A stretch of 64,000 bases of DNA from Actinomyces oricola (GCF_004104015.1 NZ_RYFV01000011.1:1-64000); one strand, 5' to 3'. Counted from the stretch's first letter, positions 24,594 through 33,817 are shown. Made by a program: numbers and translations. The notes: a model not told the origin generated them from the sequence alone.

Positions 24594-26627
24594 CTAACTC
24601 CCGAGGGACGTGTGGGTGGGCAGGGTAACGGTGACGCGAGTGCGTCCAGGGTAGGAGCTAATGGCAATGGTGCCACCGTGAGCGTCGACGACGCTCTTGG
24701 CCAGCCCCATGCCCAAGCCCAGGCCGAAGCGGACCTGGCCGTGCTTGGTGGTGAAGCGCGGCTCGAAGATGCGGGGCAGGACCTCGGGGGCGATGCCGGG
24801 ACCGTTGTCCTCGATCTCGACGCGCACCCCCCGCTCGTCAGGGGCCACCCGCAGGACCAGACGGGGCCGGGTGTCGCCCGGGGGCATGGCCAGGAGGGCG
24901 TCGGCCCCATTGGACAGCAGGTTGGTCCACACTTGAGCCAGCTCCCCGGCCCGGCCGCGCACCGGGGGAACCTCCTCGTAGACCCGTTCAACCTCAATGT
25001 CGCGCAGGCGGTGGGCGGTCAGACGAATGGCGTCCTCCAGGGCCTCGCGAACATCGACGTCCTCGGCGGCCTCCCCCTCGGGGCGCACATATGTGTGCAG
25101 AGAGGAGACCAGTCCCCGGATGCGCCCGGTGGCCACGGAGATATTGCGCTCCCCGCGCCCCAACGAGGCCGCGGACTCCACCAGCCCCATATGGTAGGGG
25201 TCGGCCGCCAGGGCGCGGGCCTCATCGACGTCCTGAACGCCGGCGGCAACCATGCGGCGCGCCAGCTCACGGTCGCCAATGGCCTTCTCCAGGACGCGGC
25301 GCAGCTTGCGCTCCTCGCGGGTGGAGGCGGCCGGGCGGGTTCGGGTGCGCTCAGCGGCGGCGCGGATAATCTCGCCCTCGGGGTGGGAGGACAGGACTCC
25401 TAGAAGGTCCTCGCGCAGATGCTCGTAGGAGCGGTCCAGGGCCGCCACCGGGTTGTTGAGCTCGTGGGCGACGCCGGCGGCGAGCTCGCCGAGGGTGGCG
25501 AAGCGCTCCTGGGCCAGCAGTTCCAAACGCGCCTGCTCCAGGGCCTCCAGGGCGGCCTGCGCCTGGGCCTTCTCGGCGTTGAGGGCGGCGGCCAACTCAA
25601 TCTTCTCAACCTGAAGGGCCTCGGAGCGGGACAGGCGCTTGGTCAGAGAGCCAATGAGCAGGGCGGCCAGAACCTGCTCGGTGGCGGGGTTCTCGCTCAG
25701 GGCCCGATCCAGCTGCTCAATGGACAGCAAGATGAGTTCGACGTCGGTGGTGGTGGTGGAGGTGACGAACGCCCGCCCCTGAGAGGCCAGGGAGACCAGG
25801 CCGATAATGCGCCCGGTGGTGGCATGGTGGAGGGTGACCTCGCCCACCCGGGTATGCCGGGTGAGGGCAACAGCGCCATTGACAACAAGGTAGACGCCGT
25901 CGACCACCTGCCCCTGGTGAGTCAGGCGCACCCCAGCGGGCAGGCGCAGGCGGGGCCGGGGCCCCAGGACCTTCTCGCAGGCGGCCACCAGTTCGCGGGT
26001 GAGCACGTCCGCGCTGTGGGTGAGGGCCTCCAGGAGCGGGGCCCGGTCCAGATCCCCCTCGGCGCCGTGGGTCCCCAAGAGCCGACGGCGAGTGTCCTCG
26101 GGCCAATGATCGCGCATCCAACGGCGGGTCTGGGCGGCTGCCCGGTCGGCCACGGCACCGGGAGTCCAGGGGACGGCGACAACCTCGCGCACGAAGTCCT
26201 CATCAATGGCCAGACCAATGTCGTGCAACTCGGTGCGCTCGGTCAGGAGTACCAGGCGCGCCGTGGCCAGGGACGGGTAGTGGTCCACGGCCAGGGCGAC
26301 GTCGTCGAGGCTGCCGACCTCATCGGTGGCAATAATCAGGGCCACCGTCCCCAGGTCCTGCACATTGGCGCCCCCGGCGCGGGCCAGCAGCTCCGCCAGG
26401 GAGCGCACCCGCAGCACGTCGGCCACTGGCCGCACCGCGGGCCCGATCTCGTGGGCGGCCTGGGAGCCCAGTGAGGCCGGGGAGACCACGGCCACCACCA
26501 GCCGCTCCTCGGCGGGGCCGCCAGCCGTCGGCGGGCTCGCCGGGCTGGCGGCGCTCGCCGGGCTGGCCGGGGTCCAGACCACACCCGGGGAGGCGGCGGG
26601 GGGGCTAGCGGGCGTGGAAGCGCTCAT
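24594..26627 (-). CDS. Sensor histidine kinase with cyclic-nucleotide-binding-type domain
   Basis: The start is ATG 26627, whose ATGA overlaps the transporter stop; the 677 residues contain no membrane segment. The order is: an Ala/Pro-rich N-terminus; a receiver-like domain without a clear phospho-Asp (about 40-170); a cNMP-binding-type beta-roll (DGVYLVVNGAVALTRHTR ... GRIIGLVSL, about 200-310); a coiled coil (QVEKIELAAALNAEKAQAQA); the HisKA box GVAHELNNP with the phospho-acceptor H388; and the HATPase motifs NLLSNGADAL, DNGPGIAP and GLGLGMGLA. The sensory input may be a nucleotide or the neighbouring transporter. It closely resembles cytosolic cNMP-domain kinases that signal to single-domain regulators. 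Confidence 0.9.
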   Translation of the reverse strand: MSASTPASPPAASPGVVWTPASPASAASPASPPTAGGPAEERLVVAVVSPASLGSQAAHEIGPAVRPVADVLRVRSLAELLARAGGANVQDLGTVALIIATDEVGSLDDVALAVDHYPSLATARLVLLTERTELHDIGLAIDEDFVREVVAVPWTPGAVADRAAAQTRRWMRDHWPEDTRRRLLGTHGAEGDLDRAPLLEALTHSADVLTRELVAACEKVLGPRPRLRLPAGVRLTHQGQVVDGVYLVVNGAVALTRHTRVGEVTLHHATTGRIIGLVSLASQGRAFVTSTTTTDVELILLSIEQLDRALSENPATEQVLAALLIGSLTKRLSRSEALQVEKIELAAALNAEKAQAQAALEALEQARLELLAQERFATLGELAAGVAHELNNPVAALDRSYEHLREDLLGVLSSHPEGEIIRAAAERTRTRPAASTREERKLRRVLEKAIGDRELARRMVAAGVQDVDEARALAADPYHMGLVESAASLGRGERNISVATGRIRGLVSSLHTYVRPEGEAAEDVDVREALEDAIRLTAHRLRDIEVERVYEEVPPVRGRAGELAQVWTNLLSNGADALLAMPPGDTRPRLVLRVAPDERGVRVEIEDNGPGIAPEVLPRIFEPRFTTKHGQVRFGLGLGMGLAKSVVDAHGGTIAISSYPGRTRVTVTLPTHTSLGS

Positions 26628-28021
26628 AGCAGCCCCAGGGCCGCCCACAGCGGCGGCATGGCGAAGACCAGCAGGGCTGTGCCCGCCACACCGATCACAA
26701 TCCCCACCTTGGCCATGTCCGCCGTCGTCACCGTGCCGGTGGCGTACGCGATGGCGTTGGGCGGGGTGGAGATCGGCAGGCTCATGCCCAAGGAGCAGGC
26801 CAGCGCCAGGACCACGGCGATCGTGACCGGTTCCAGGCCCTCAATGCCCGTGGCCAGGCCCATTGCCAGGGGGATGAGCAGGTTAGAGGCCGCGGAGTGG
26901 CTAATGACGTTGGACATGCCCAGGCCCAGCAGCCCCATGACGACGACCACCGCCAGCGCGCCCATGGCGTTCCAGTCGAAGAGCCCCAGGATCCAGGTGT
27001 CCAGGCCGGTGGCGCCCACGCCGTCGCCCAAGGCGATACCGCCGGCCACCAGCCACAGCACCGGCCAGGAGAGCCGGCCCAGGTCCTCCCCGCCCATGAC
27101 GCCGGTGACCAGGAGCGCGACCACCGCCAGGAAGCCAACGACATTGGCGCTCACGCCGTGCAAAGACTCGGTCATCCAGGCCAGTATCGTCAGGCCGGCA
27201 ATGACGTAGAAGGCGCGGGCCTTGGGGCTGGTGGACCAGGAGGCCTTCATGTCCAGGTCAATGCCCAGGCCGCGGGGGATGAACAGGAGGGCGATGAGGG
27301 CCCAGGCGCCCAGGAGAATGACGAGCATGAGGGGGACGGCCATCACCATCCAGTCGGCGAAGGAGATGTGGTAGCCGGCCTCGCCCAGGGCGCCCAGGGC
27401 AATGGCATTGGGGGGCGTGCCCACGGGGGTGCCAATGCCGCCGACGTTCGCGGCCACCGGGATGGACAGGGCCAGGCCGGCCTGCGGCTTGCCCTCGGGC
27501 AGGGCGCCCAGGATGGGGATGATGACGGCGAACATGGTGGCCGTGGTGGCGGTGTTGGACATGAACATGCTCAGCAGGGCGGTAATGACCATGAGGCCCA
27601 GCACCGTGCGGCGCGCCGACCCGGTGAACGGTGTAATGAGGACGGCGGCGAGGTTCTTGTCCAGGTGGTACTTGGCGGCGCCGTCAGCAATGAGGAAACC
27701 GCCCAGGAACAGGATGATGACAGGGTTGGCCAGGGCTCCCAGGAACTTGGAGTAGGCCAGGGCGCCGTCGGGCACGGGCAGGAGCGCCTGGTCGGAGACC
27801 AGCAGAACCTCCAGGGCGATGACGAGTACGGCCGTGGCCACCAGGGGGATCGCCTCAGTGACCCACAGGACAATGGCCAGCAGGAAGATGGAGAGCATTC
27901 GCTCCCCGGGGTCCTCCAGGCCGGGAATATCCACCAGGAAGGGCACGGCAAAGGCAACGACGCCGCCGACAGCGCCAATAATGTTCTTGGGGTGGTGACG
28001 GGTGGGCGCGGACACCATCAA
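26624..28021 (-). CDS. DASS (SLC13)-family anion/sodium symporter
   Basis: This 465-residue protein has about eleven membrane segments. The paired family motifs are SNTATTATM (first SNT hairpin) with GTPVGTPPNAIALGALG, and in the second half SAASNLLIP with MSLPISTPPNAIAYATG. They form the Na+ and carboxylate sites. Substrates are typically di- or tricarboxylates, sulfate or phosphate; the residues visible do not decide which. It heads a probable three-gene operon with the histidine kinase (4-base overlap) and response regulator, so transport and signalling are likely linked. Confidence 0.9.
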   Translation of the reverse strand: MMVSAPTRHHPKNIIGAVGGVVAFAVPFLVDIPGLEDPGERMLSIFLLAIVLWVTEAIPLVATAVLVIALEVLLVSDQALLPVPDGALAYSKFLGALANPVIILFLGGFLIADGAAKYHLDKNLAAVLITPFTGSARRTVLGLMVITALLSMFMSNTATTATMFAVIIPILGALPEGKPQAGLALSIPVAANVGGIGTPVGTPPNAIALGALGEAGYHISFADWMVMAVPLMLVILLGAWALIALLFIPRGLGIDLDMKASWSTSPKARAFYVIAGLTILAWMTESLHGVSANVVGFLAVVALLVTGVMGGEDLGRLSWPVLWLVAGGIALGDGVGATGLDTWILGLFDWNAMGALAVVVVMGLLGLGMSNVISHSAASNLLIPLAMGLATGIEGLEPVTIAVVLALACSLGMSLPISTPPNAIAYATGTVTTADMAKVGIVIGVAGTALLVFAMPPLWAALGLL

Positions 28022-28138
28022 GTTCCTCCTCAGGACTGCCTAGGGGTCGCCAGAGTTCGTCGACTTCCGGCTACCTTGCCGGGCCGAAAGCATCCTATGC
28101 TGTGGCTCACCCGGACGCATATGCACCGGCCCGGTGCC

Positions 28139-28226
28139 GCGCATGCGGGGCGGTGGGCGGGCCCGGAAACCCCGGTCTCAATCCCCTCGACCGCGAGCGC
28201 ATGCGGGGTGGTGGGCGGACCCGGAA
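28139..28226. repeat. 30-bp direct repeat, two copies
   Basis: Positions 28139-28168 and 28197-28226 are identical except for two bases (core GCGCATGCGGGG.GGTGGGCGG). The spacing is 58 bp. They lie just downstream of the alpha/beta hydrolase stop. Function unknown. Confidence 0.7.
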
Positions 28227-28243
28227 GCGGGGCGGCCGTCGGC

Positions 28244-29110
28244 TCAGCGCGCCATGGGCGGCAGGAGGGCCGTCAGCCAGGGGTCGACGACGTCGTAGAA
28301 GGCCGCCCCAGCGGTGCGGCGCACCTCGTGGCCGGCGCCGGGGATCATGCTCACGGATATCCGGGGGTTGGCGAGGCCCTCCACGAGCGCCGCCCCCTGC
28401 CGGCCCACCCGCGCCGAGCCGGGCAGGTCGCCGGTGACCAGGAGCGTGGGCACCCGCAGCGCCGCCATTGCCTCCTCCCAAAGGACCTCGGGGGCGACGA
28501 CGCCGCTGCGCAGGAGCGCCGGGTCGGTGCGCTGGATGGCCCACAGCCCCGGCAGGATCTCAATGCCCGGGGCGGTGGGGTGCTCCAGGCCCTGGCGAAG
28601 CGCGGCGGGCAGGTCGGCGAGTTTGGCGGCGCGGGTGCGCTCGCGGGCCGCTCCGCGGGCGAGGAGCTCCTCAGGACTGCGGGTGCCGAAGCGGGCGGGG
28701 TCCTCCAGGACGACGCCGCTGACCAGCTCGGGGCGGCGCACGGCCGCGACCATGGCGGTGGCCGCCCCCATGGAGTGCCCCACTAGGACAGGAGCGGGCG
28801 GGGCCTCCAGGCCCAGGGCGGCCCGGCCGCGCGCCTGGGCGCCCAGGTCCTCCAGGACGGCGGTGACGTCCTGGACTAGGACTTCGCCGGCGCGGGCGAG
28901 TTGCGCCGTCGTCCAGCGCGGGGACAGGCCGTGGCCGCGGGCGTCCAGGCCGATAACGCGGTAGCCCAGGGCCGCCCAGTGCTTCAGGGCGTCGGCCTGG
29001 GACAGGGCCGAGCCGGTGATGCCGTGGAGGAGGATGAGGGTCGGGGCGTGCCGGGGGCCCAGGTCTATGCGGGCCAGCGGTTCATCAGTCACATCGGTGC
29101 GGCGAGACAT
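28244..29110 (-). CDS. Alpha/beta-fold hydrolase
   Basis: The start is ATG 29110 (MSRRTDVTDEPLARIDLG), giving 288 residues. The oxyanion region is LILLHGITGSALS, the nucleophile elbow is LVGHSMGAATAM, the acid strand is PTLLVTGDLPGSAR and the His is in IPGAGHEVRR. All three catalytic elements are present. It is most like small lactonase/haloperoxidase-type hydrolases; the substrate is unknown. Its promoter/leader and first codons are nearly identical to those of the ROK regulator gene 7.5 kb away. It may belong functionally to the adjacent UbiD cluster. Confidence 0.82.
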   Translation of the reverse strand: MSRRTDVTDEPLARIDLGPRHAPTLILLHGITGSALSQADALKHWAALGYRVIGLDARGHGLSPRWTTAQLARAGEVLVQDVTAVLEDLGAQARGRAALGLEAPPAPVLVGHSMGAATAMVAAVRRPELVSGVVLEDPARFGTRSPEELLARGAARERTRAAKLADLPAALRQGLEHPTAPGIEILPGLWAIQRTDPALLRSGVVAPEVLWEEAMAALRVPTLLVTGDLPGSARVGRQGAALVEGLANPRISVSMIPGAGHEVRRTAGAAFYDVVDPWLTALLPPMAR

Positions 29111-29180
29111 GCCCCCAGTGTTCCTCGGCGGCGCCACCGGGCCAAGTACTCACCCCGCCCACCCCCTGCACCTCCCCCTC
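29108..29180 (-). promoter_or_regulatory. Duplicated leader/promoter segment, copy 1
   Basis: This stretch matches 36613-36681 at about 95 percent, apart from a 4-base gap. On the minus strand it offers TTGGCC, a 17-base spacer and AACACT ending 7 bases before the ATG, so a leaderless transcript is possible. The same arrangement precedes the ROK regulator. The promoter call is inferred; the duplication is directly visible. Confidence 0.6.
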
Positions 29181-29187
29181 CCTCCCC

Positions 29188-29243
29188 CAACAAAATCCTC
29201 ACAGGACAACGTCCATGTGTGTTCTCCTGTGAGGATTTTGTTG
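29188..29243. repeat. Palindromic repeat copy A
   Basis: Arms 29188-29210 (CAACAAAATCCTCACAGGAC plus AAC) and 29221-29243 form a 23-bp stem with one mismatch and a 10-base loop. It is preceded by a pyrimidine-rich tract and lies 33 bp downstream of the ubiX stop. It is one of four related copies in the window (see 35324, 36715, 39178). The A-run/T-run at the stem base would suit a bidirectional intrinsic terminator. Confidence 0.9.
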
Positions 29244-29275
29244 AAGAGAGGGGGAGGAAGGGGGAGGGGTCCCGC

Positions 29276-29875
29276 TCACGGGGCCGCCCCGCCCCACCGC
29301 GGCAGGCCCGCCATCTCCAGGCCCATGAGGTCCAGGCAGCGGCCCACGGTCTGGTCGACAATGTCGCCCACCGTGCGCGGGCGGGTGTAGAAGCTCGGGA
29401 CTGGCGGCAGGACAATGGCGCCCGCCTCGATAACGGCCGCCATATTGCGCACATGGATGAGGCTCAGAGGCGTCTCCCGGGCTACGAGGACCAGGCGGCG
29501 CCGTTCCTTGAGAACCACATCCGCCGCGCGAGTAACCAAGGAGGAGGTGACCCCGTTGGCGATCTCCGCCAGCGACCTCATTGAGCAGGGGGCCACCACC
29601 ATGCCCGAAGTGCGGAAGGAGCCGGAGGAGATCGCGGCCGCCATGTCATCGGGACTATGAACCACGTCGGCAAGCGCCTCGAGCTCCTCCTTGGAAACGT
29701 CTGTCTCCAAGGAGCGGGTCAGGTGCCCGCAGGGGGAGACGACCAGGTGCGTCTCAATGCCCTCCATGGCGTGCAGGGCCTGGAGGAGCCGAATGCCGTA
29801 GACGGTTCCTGACGCGCCGGTGATCCCGACAATAACGCGCCGCACGGCAGGGACCCGACCCTGGGGGGCGCTCAC
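29276..29875 (-). CDS. ubiX: UbiX-type flavin prenyltransferase
   Basis: The start is the GTG at 29875, overlapping the ubiD stop (GTGA); the frame is open further upstream but only inside ubiD. The product has 199 residues. The N-terminal FMN-binding motif is IVGITGASGTVYGIRLL, and the prenyl/FMN site shows VVAPCSMRSLAEIANG and VLVARETPLSLIHVRNM. It makes prenylated FMN from FMN and dimethylallyl phosphate, the cofactor required by the UbiD decarboxylase encoded just upstream. The coupling fits cofactor supply for that enzyme rather than ubiquinone synthesis. Confidence 0.93.
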   Translation of the reverse strand: MSAPQGRVPAVRRVIVGITGASGTVYGIRLLQALHAMEGIETHLVVSPCGHLTRSLETDVSKEELEALADVVHSPDDMAAAISSGSFRTSGMVVAPCSMRSLAEIANGVTSSLVTRAADVVLKERRRLVLVARETPLSLIHVRNMAAVIEAGAIVLPPVPSFYTRPRTVGDIVDQTVGRCLDLMGLEMAGLPRWGGAAP

Positions 29876-31398
29876 GCGGGTGCCCCATCGTGAGCGCCCC
29901 CGGCCTCCCAGGCCCGGGCGGCAGCGAGCCAGGGGGCGGGGTCCACCTCCCGGAACCGCGCCCGCTCGAACTCCGCCCGCAGGTGCCAGGGGTAGGTGGC
30001 GTCGTAGATGGTCTTGGTGGTCACGCCCCCTACGGGCAGGCGCGGGTCGTAGGCGGGCTGCTGGCTGGGGTCCAGGACGTGTCCGACGACGCCGGGCACC
30101 GTAACAATGTCCAAGTCGCCAGCCATGCGGGTGGTCATGGCCCACAGGACGTCGTCGGTGTCGAAAACGTCCACGTCCTGGTTGACCAGAATGACATTCT
30201 TGAGCTCGAAATAGGTGGCCAGGGCCACAAGAGCGGCCTGGCGGGCACGACCGTCATCTATGTCGGCGCGCTTGGCAACCTGGAGGATCGCAAGGAGCTT
30301 ACCGCCCCCGGCGGTATGGGCGTGGACCTGGGTGACCAGCCCTGGCAGGGCCCGGTCCAGGGCGCGCAGGAGGGAGGCCTCTGTGGGGATGCCCACCAGG
30401 GAGGTGTGCTCCTCCCCCGGCCCTACGAGGGTTTGAACAATGGGGTTGTGGCGTGTGGTGACGGCGGTGACGCGCATGAGGGGCAGGGCGGGGTTGGCGG
30501 GGCCGTCGTAGCCCGGGAACTCCGGCATGGCGTGTCCAGTGCCCGTGTTCTGGTCCTCGCGCACGCGCACCCCGGGCAGGAGCTCACCCTCGATGACCAC
30601 CTCAGCATTGGCGATGGAGAGCTGGTCCACGGTGCGGGCGGGCACGAGCTCAACAGGGCGGCCACGCAGCCCCCCGGCGATCTGAAGCTCGTCGTAGCCA
30701 AAGGGGGTGGTTGGGGCTTCGAAGCAGGCGCCGATCTGGATGGCGGGGTCCAGGCCCATGTTAATGGTGATGGGCAGGGGCCGGCCCGCCGCCTCGGCCT
30801 TGGCGCAGAAGGCGTCAATATGGCGGCCGGGGGCGAAGAAGACGGATAACTCGTCACGTCCTTGCACGCAGACGCGGTGGATGGTGACATCGCTGTGACC
30901 CGTCTCCGGATCGGTGCCGTGGAGCAGGCCGAGGCAGAAGTAGGGGCCGGCGTCGACGTCGGTATTGGTGGGGGCGGGCAAGAGGGTGCGGATATCGAAG
31001 TCCGGGTCGGTGGCCAGGTGCACGACCTGCTGGCAGGGGGCGTCATTGGCCTCCTGGCCGCCCAGGACGCGCGGCGCGACGGGGTTATCGAGGGCGGCGG
31101 CCAGGTGCCGGCCAACGGTGGTGGGCGTGGCTCCCAGGAGCCGGGCCACGCGGGCGCGGTCGGCCATGAGCCCCACCAGAACGCGGGCCCCGGGGTAGCC
31201 GGTGATGGTGTTGAACACCATGGCGGGGCCGCGGCGGGTGGGCCGCATGACGGTGCCGCCGGCGCCAATGCGCCGGTAAACGCCGGCTAGTTCGGCGGCA
31301 GGGTCAACGGGGTGGTCGGTGGCCAGGAGGCTGTTGGGGTCGTCTGCCAGGAGCGCCAGGGCGCTGCGCAGGTCGGTGACGGTGCTGGTGTCGGTCAT
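29872..31398 (-). CDS. ubiD: UbiD-family prenyl-FMN-dependent decarboxylase
   Basis: The start is ATG 31398 (MTDTSTVTDLRSALALLA), with GGAGGA nine bases before it; the frame runs 24 codons further up without conservation. The product has 508 residues. UbiD features include the substrate/cofactor region around TIHRVCVQGRDELSVFF, ENTGTGH-like EDQNTGTGHAMPEFPGYDG with conserved acidic residues, and KNVILVNQDVDVFDTDDVLWAMTTR. Family members reversibly (de)carboxylate aromatic or unsaturated acids such as gallate, protocatechuate, vanillate or cinnamate. The neighbouring esterases, MFS transporter and ROK repressor favour a catabolic phenolic-acid decarboxylase over menaquinone or ubiquinone biosynthesis. 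The exact substrate is not shown. Confidence 0.92.
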   Translation of the reverse strand: MTDTSTVTDLRSALALLADDPNSLLATDHPVDPAAELAGVYRRIGAGGTVMRPTRRGPAMVFNTITGYPGARVLVGLMADRARVARLLGATPTTVGRHLAAALDNPVAPRVLGGQEANDAPCQQVVHLATDPDFDIRTLLPAPTNTDVDAGPYFCLGLLHGTDPETGHSDVTIHRVCVQGRDELSVFFAPGRHIDAFCAKAEAAGRPLPITINMGLDPAIQIGACFEAPTTPFGYDELQIAGGLRGRPVELVPARTVDQLSIANAEVVIEGELLPGVRVREDQNTGTGHAMPEFPGYDGPANPALPLMRVTAVTTRHNPIVQTLVGPGEEHTSLVGIPTEASLLRALDRALPGLVTQVHAHTAGGGKLLAILQVAKRADIDDGRARQAALVALATYFELKNVILVNQDVDVFDTDDVLWAMTTRMAGDLDIVTVPGVVGHVLDPSQQPAYDPRLPVGGVTTKTIYDATYPWHLRAEFERARFREVDPAPWLAAARAWEAGGAHDGAPA

Positions 31399-31476
31399 GG
31401 TGATCGTCCTCCGCTCATTGAGGTTCAAGGTTTGGGTAGGGATGCGACTCTTCGCCCACCCACGACTCACCCGCGC

Positions 31477-32706
31477 TCAGAGTGGCAAGACGGGATCGAG
31501 CAGGGAGCGCAGCCGCGTTGACAGCGCCGTGGCCCGCGGATCCAGGCCTCCAGGGGTGGTCATGCGGCGACGGACGTAGCCCAGGGCCAGGCCGTAGGTG
31601 GGGTCGGCCATGCCCAGGGCCCCGGCGGCGCCGTCGTGCCCAATGGCCCGCCATGAGCCCCATTGGCGACCGGGTTGGGGCTTTTGAAAGACGGTGGCGT
31701 AAGCGGCCTGGACGCCCAGGACACGGTCCACCCCCCAACACTGCTGAACCCCCAGGTCCTCCACCAGGGGTCCGGGCAGGAAGGGGGCGGAGCCATTGAC
31801 GTCCTCCACGCCGGTGACCGCCGCGGCGTAGACGCACGCCAGGCCCCGGGCCGAGCCCACCGCACCGATTGAGGCGACACCGGCGGCGCGCAGGTGACGC
31901 AGGTTGGGCTCGATGACGCCCTTGGGGTCCATGGGGCCGCCGCCGAAGAAGACCACGGAATCCAGGGAGTCGGGGACCTGGTCTACGCCGTCGTCAGGCG
32001 TCTGCGGAGTGGAGGGAGCCGGGCCGGCGGGGGCGGGGCCTCCAGTGGGCTCGGCGGGCCCGGCGGACTCGGGCAGGGGCGGCAGGACGGGGGCGAAGCG
32101 GGGCTCCTCGGACTCGGGCAGCCCCAGGTAGAGGTCGGCGCCCAGGGCGGCGCGCAGGCGCCCGTAGTCCTCCTGGAGCTCCACACCGGCCACGCGCCGG
32201 TAAAGCTCCTCCATGAGGGGGCCGATCGCGGTGCCGTGGTAGCCGAAGGCGCTGCCGGGCCGCCACACCGGTCGCATGGCCGCGAGCGCGGCGGCGATAT
32301 TGCGCGAGTCGTAGCGTTCGCCGATTCGCGCCCCGGGGACCCCGACGACGCCGGCCTGGTGGGAGAGGAGTTGACGGACGGTGACCCGTTCCTTGCCGTG
32401 GGTGGCGAACTCGGGCCAGTAGTGGCTCACGCGCTCCTCCAGGTCCAGGTCGCCGTCCTTGACGAGGCGGGCCAGCATGAGGGCGGATACGCCTTTTGAG
32501 GCGGAGAAGATGCCGGTGAGGGTGTCGGCGTCGTGGTGGGGTCCTCCCCACAGGTCGACCACGAGTCGCCCGCCGACGTAGGCGGCCACTTGGGCGGAGT
32601 AGTCGGGGTCGGCTTCCAGGAAGGAGTCGAAGAGCTCGCGCACGCCCTCCAGGCCGGGGGCGACGGCGCCGCGGGCGGGGCGGGCCCGGTCCTGTCGCGC
32701 GCTCAT
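31477..32706 (-). CDS. Serine hydrolase of the class C beta-lactamase/esterase EstB type
   Basis: The start is ATG 32706, overlapping the upstream esterase stop (ATGA), giving 409 residues without a signal peptide. The catalytic SxxK motif is FSASKGVSAL, the Tyr motif is FGYHGTAIG and the His/Gly-rich C-terminal region includes GALGMADPTYGLALGYV. Cytosolic family members are mostly esterases rather than beta-lactamases. The middle has a Pro/Ala-rich loop (PAPAGPAPSTPQTP). In this cluster it probably splits ester-linked aromatic substrates before decarboxylation. There are 78 bp between it and ubiD. Confidence 0.86.
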   Translation of the reverse strand: MSARQDRARPARGAVAPGLEGVRELFDSFLEADPDYSAQVAAYVGGRLVVDLWGGPHHDADTLTGIFSASKGVSALMLARLVKDGDLDLEERVSHYWPEFATHGKERVTVRQLLSHQAGVVGVPGARIGERYDSRNIAAALAAMRPVWRPGSAFGYHGTAIGPLMEELYRRVAGVELQEDYGRLRAALGADLYLGLPESEEPRFAPVLPPLPESAGPAEPTGGPAPAGPAPSTPQTPDDGVDQVPDSLDSVVFFGGGPMDPKGVIEPNLRHLRAAGVASIGAVGSARGLACVYAAAVTGVEDVNGSAPFLPGPLVEDLGVQQCWGVDRVLGVQAAYATVFQKPQPGRQWGSWRAIGHDGAAGALGMADPTYGLALGYVRRRMTTPGGLDPRATALSTRLRSLLDPVLPL

Positions 32707-33677
32707 GCCAGGTGCTCCGTGAGGAATCCGTCCACCACGTCCAGGACGTCCTCCTGCCAGAAGGGGGCCCCTCCGTGGTCGGCGCCCGCCAGGCGAATGA
32801 AGGTGACATCCTGCCCCTTGGCCTGCAAGTCCTCCACGAGCCATATCGACTGGGAGAAGTGGACGAGACGGTCCTTGTCCCCGTGGACGACCAGGAGCGG
32901 GGGCAGGGCCTGTTCGCCGGCGGGAGGAACGTGGTTCATGATGACGGTGGGCGCCACGAGCTCGGGGTGCTCAGCGACGTCGAGACCGCCGATGAGGCAG
33001 CCCTCGGGGGACTCGGGGGCGCGGTGATCCTGGATGGAGGGGTATTCGTTCATGCGGCCAATGTGCGTGGGGCCGTAGTAGTCCACGAAGGCTCGTACCC
33101 CCAGGCCTCCGTCGGGAAGGGGCCGGCCGTCCTGGTCCACAGGCAGCGGCTCGTCGGTGTAGTCGGGGTCTGCGGCGGTCGCATAGGTCATGAGGGTGGT
33201 GTGGCCGCCTGAGGAGTCGCCCCAGACGGCGATGCGCTCGGGGTCCACATGGAATTCGGCGGCGTGCTCGCGCAGCCAGCGCACCGCGGTCTTGGCGTCT
33301 ACGGCCTGGGCCGGGAAGGGGGCGACCTCGCTGGGGCGGTACTCGACGACGGCGATGACGTAGCCGCGTCGGGCGAAGGCGGCGAGGTTGGCCATCTCCA
33401 TGCCGAGCATCTGCTCGTGGAAGGCCGAGCCCTGGATGTAGAGGATGGCGGGGTAGGTGTCGGTGTCCGGGGCGTCGGTGGGGCGCGGCGGCATGAGGAC
33501 CTGTAGGTGCAGGGTGCGTCCGGACTTGCGCGCGTAGGGGACGTTGAGGTGGATGACGCCGTAGCGGGGCGAGTCGGCGGCGATCATGGTGCGCATGCCG
33601 GGAACGGTCAGGGTGCTGGCCGGGAAGTCCTCGGGGGTGAGGAACCGGGGTTCGGTGCGCGGCTGGGGGTGGGTCAT
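32703..33677 (-). CDS. Alpha/beta-hydrolase esterase (carboxylesterase/tannase-like fold)
   Basis: The start is ATG 33677 (MTHPQPRTEPRFLTPEDFP); a longer frame is open upstream but is Pro/Arg-rich. The product has 324 residues and is probably cytosolic. The elements are: strand and oxyanion region AILYIQGSAFHEQ, nucleophile elbow VWGDSSGGHTTLM, acid in LLVVHGDKDRLV and His in LAGADHGGAPFW. This is the pattern of hormone-sensitive-lipase/BD-FAE-like esterases that act on feruloyl, galloyl or acetyl esters. It is coupled to the serine hydrolase gene. The substrate assignment is inference from the cluster. Confidence 0.85.
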   Translation of the reverse strand: MTHPQPRTEPRFLTPEDFPASTLTVPGMRTMIAADSPRYGVIHLNVPYARKSGRTLHLQVLMPPRPTDAPDTDTYPAILYIQGSAFHEQMLGMEMANLAAFARRGYVIAVVEYRPSEVAPFPAQAVDAKTAVRWLREHAAEFHVDPERIAVWGDSSGGHTTLMTYATAADPDYTDEPLPVDQDGRPLPDGGLGVRAFVDYYGPTHIGRMNEYPSIQDHRAPESPEGCLIGGLDVAEHPELVAPTVIMNHVPPAGEQALPPLLVVHGDKDRLVHFSQSIWLVEDLQAKGQDVTFIRLAGADHGGAPFWQEDVLDVVDGFLTEHLA

Positions 33678-33817
33678 GGTCCGTCCTTGGTCTGTCCTTG
33701 TGCGTGGTGCGGGTGGTTGGGGTCGGTGCATGGAACGAGGCGTTCGCTCCTGGGGGCGCGGAGGCCCGGCCACCGGGGTGGTGGGTTCGGCGCGGTCGGG
33801 CCTGTGATGGCCGGTCC

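Noticed and set aside
26897-28786. 629-codon plus-strand frame opposite the DASS transporter
   Set aside because: His/Gly/Gln-rich shadow of a membrane protein gene; no start context and no motifs.
29876-30145. Upstream extension of the ubiX frame to 30145
   Set aside because: The extension lies wholly within ubiD and has no similarity to UbiX; the GTG at 29875 overlaps the ubiD stop as expected for coupling.
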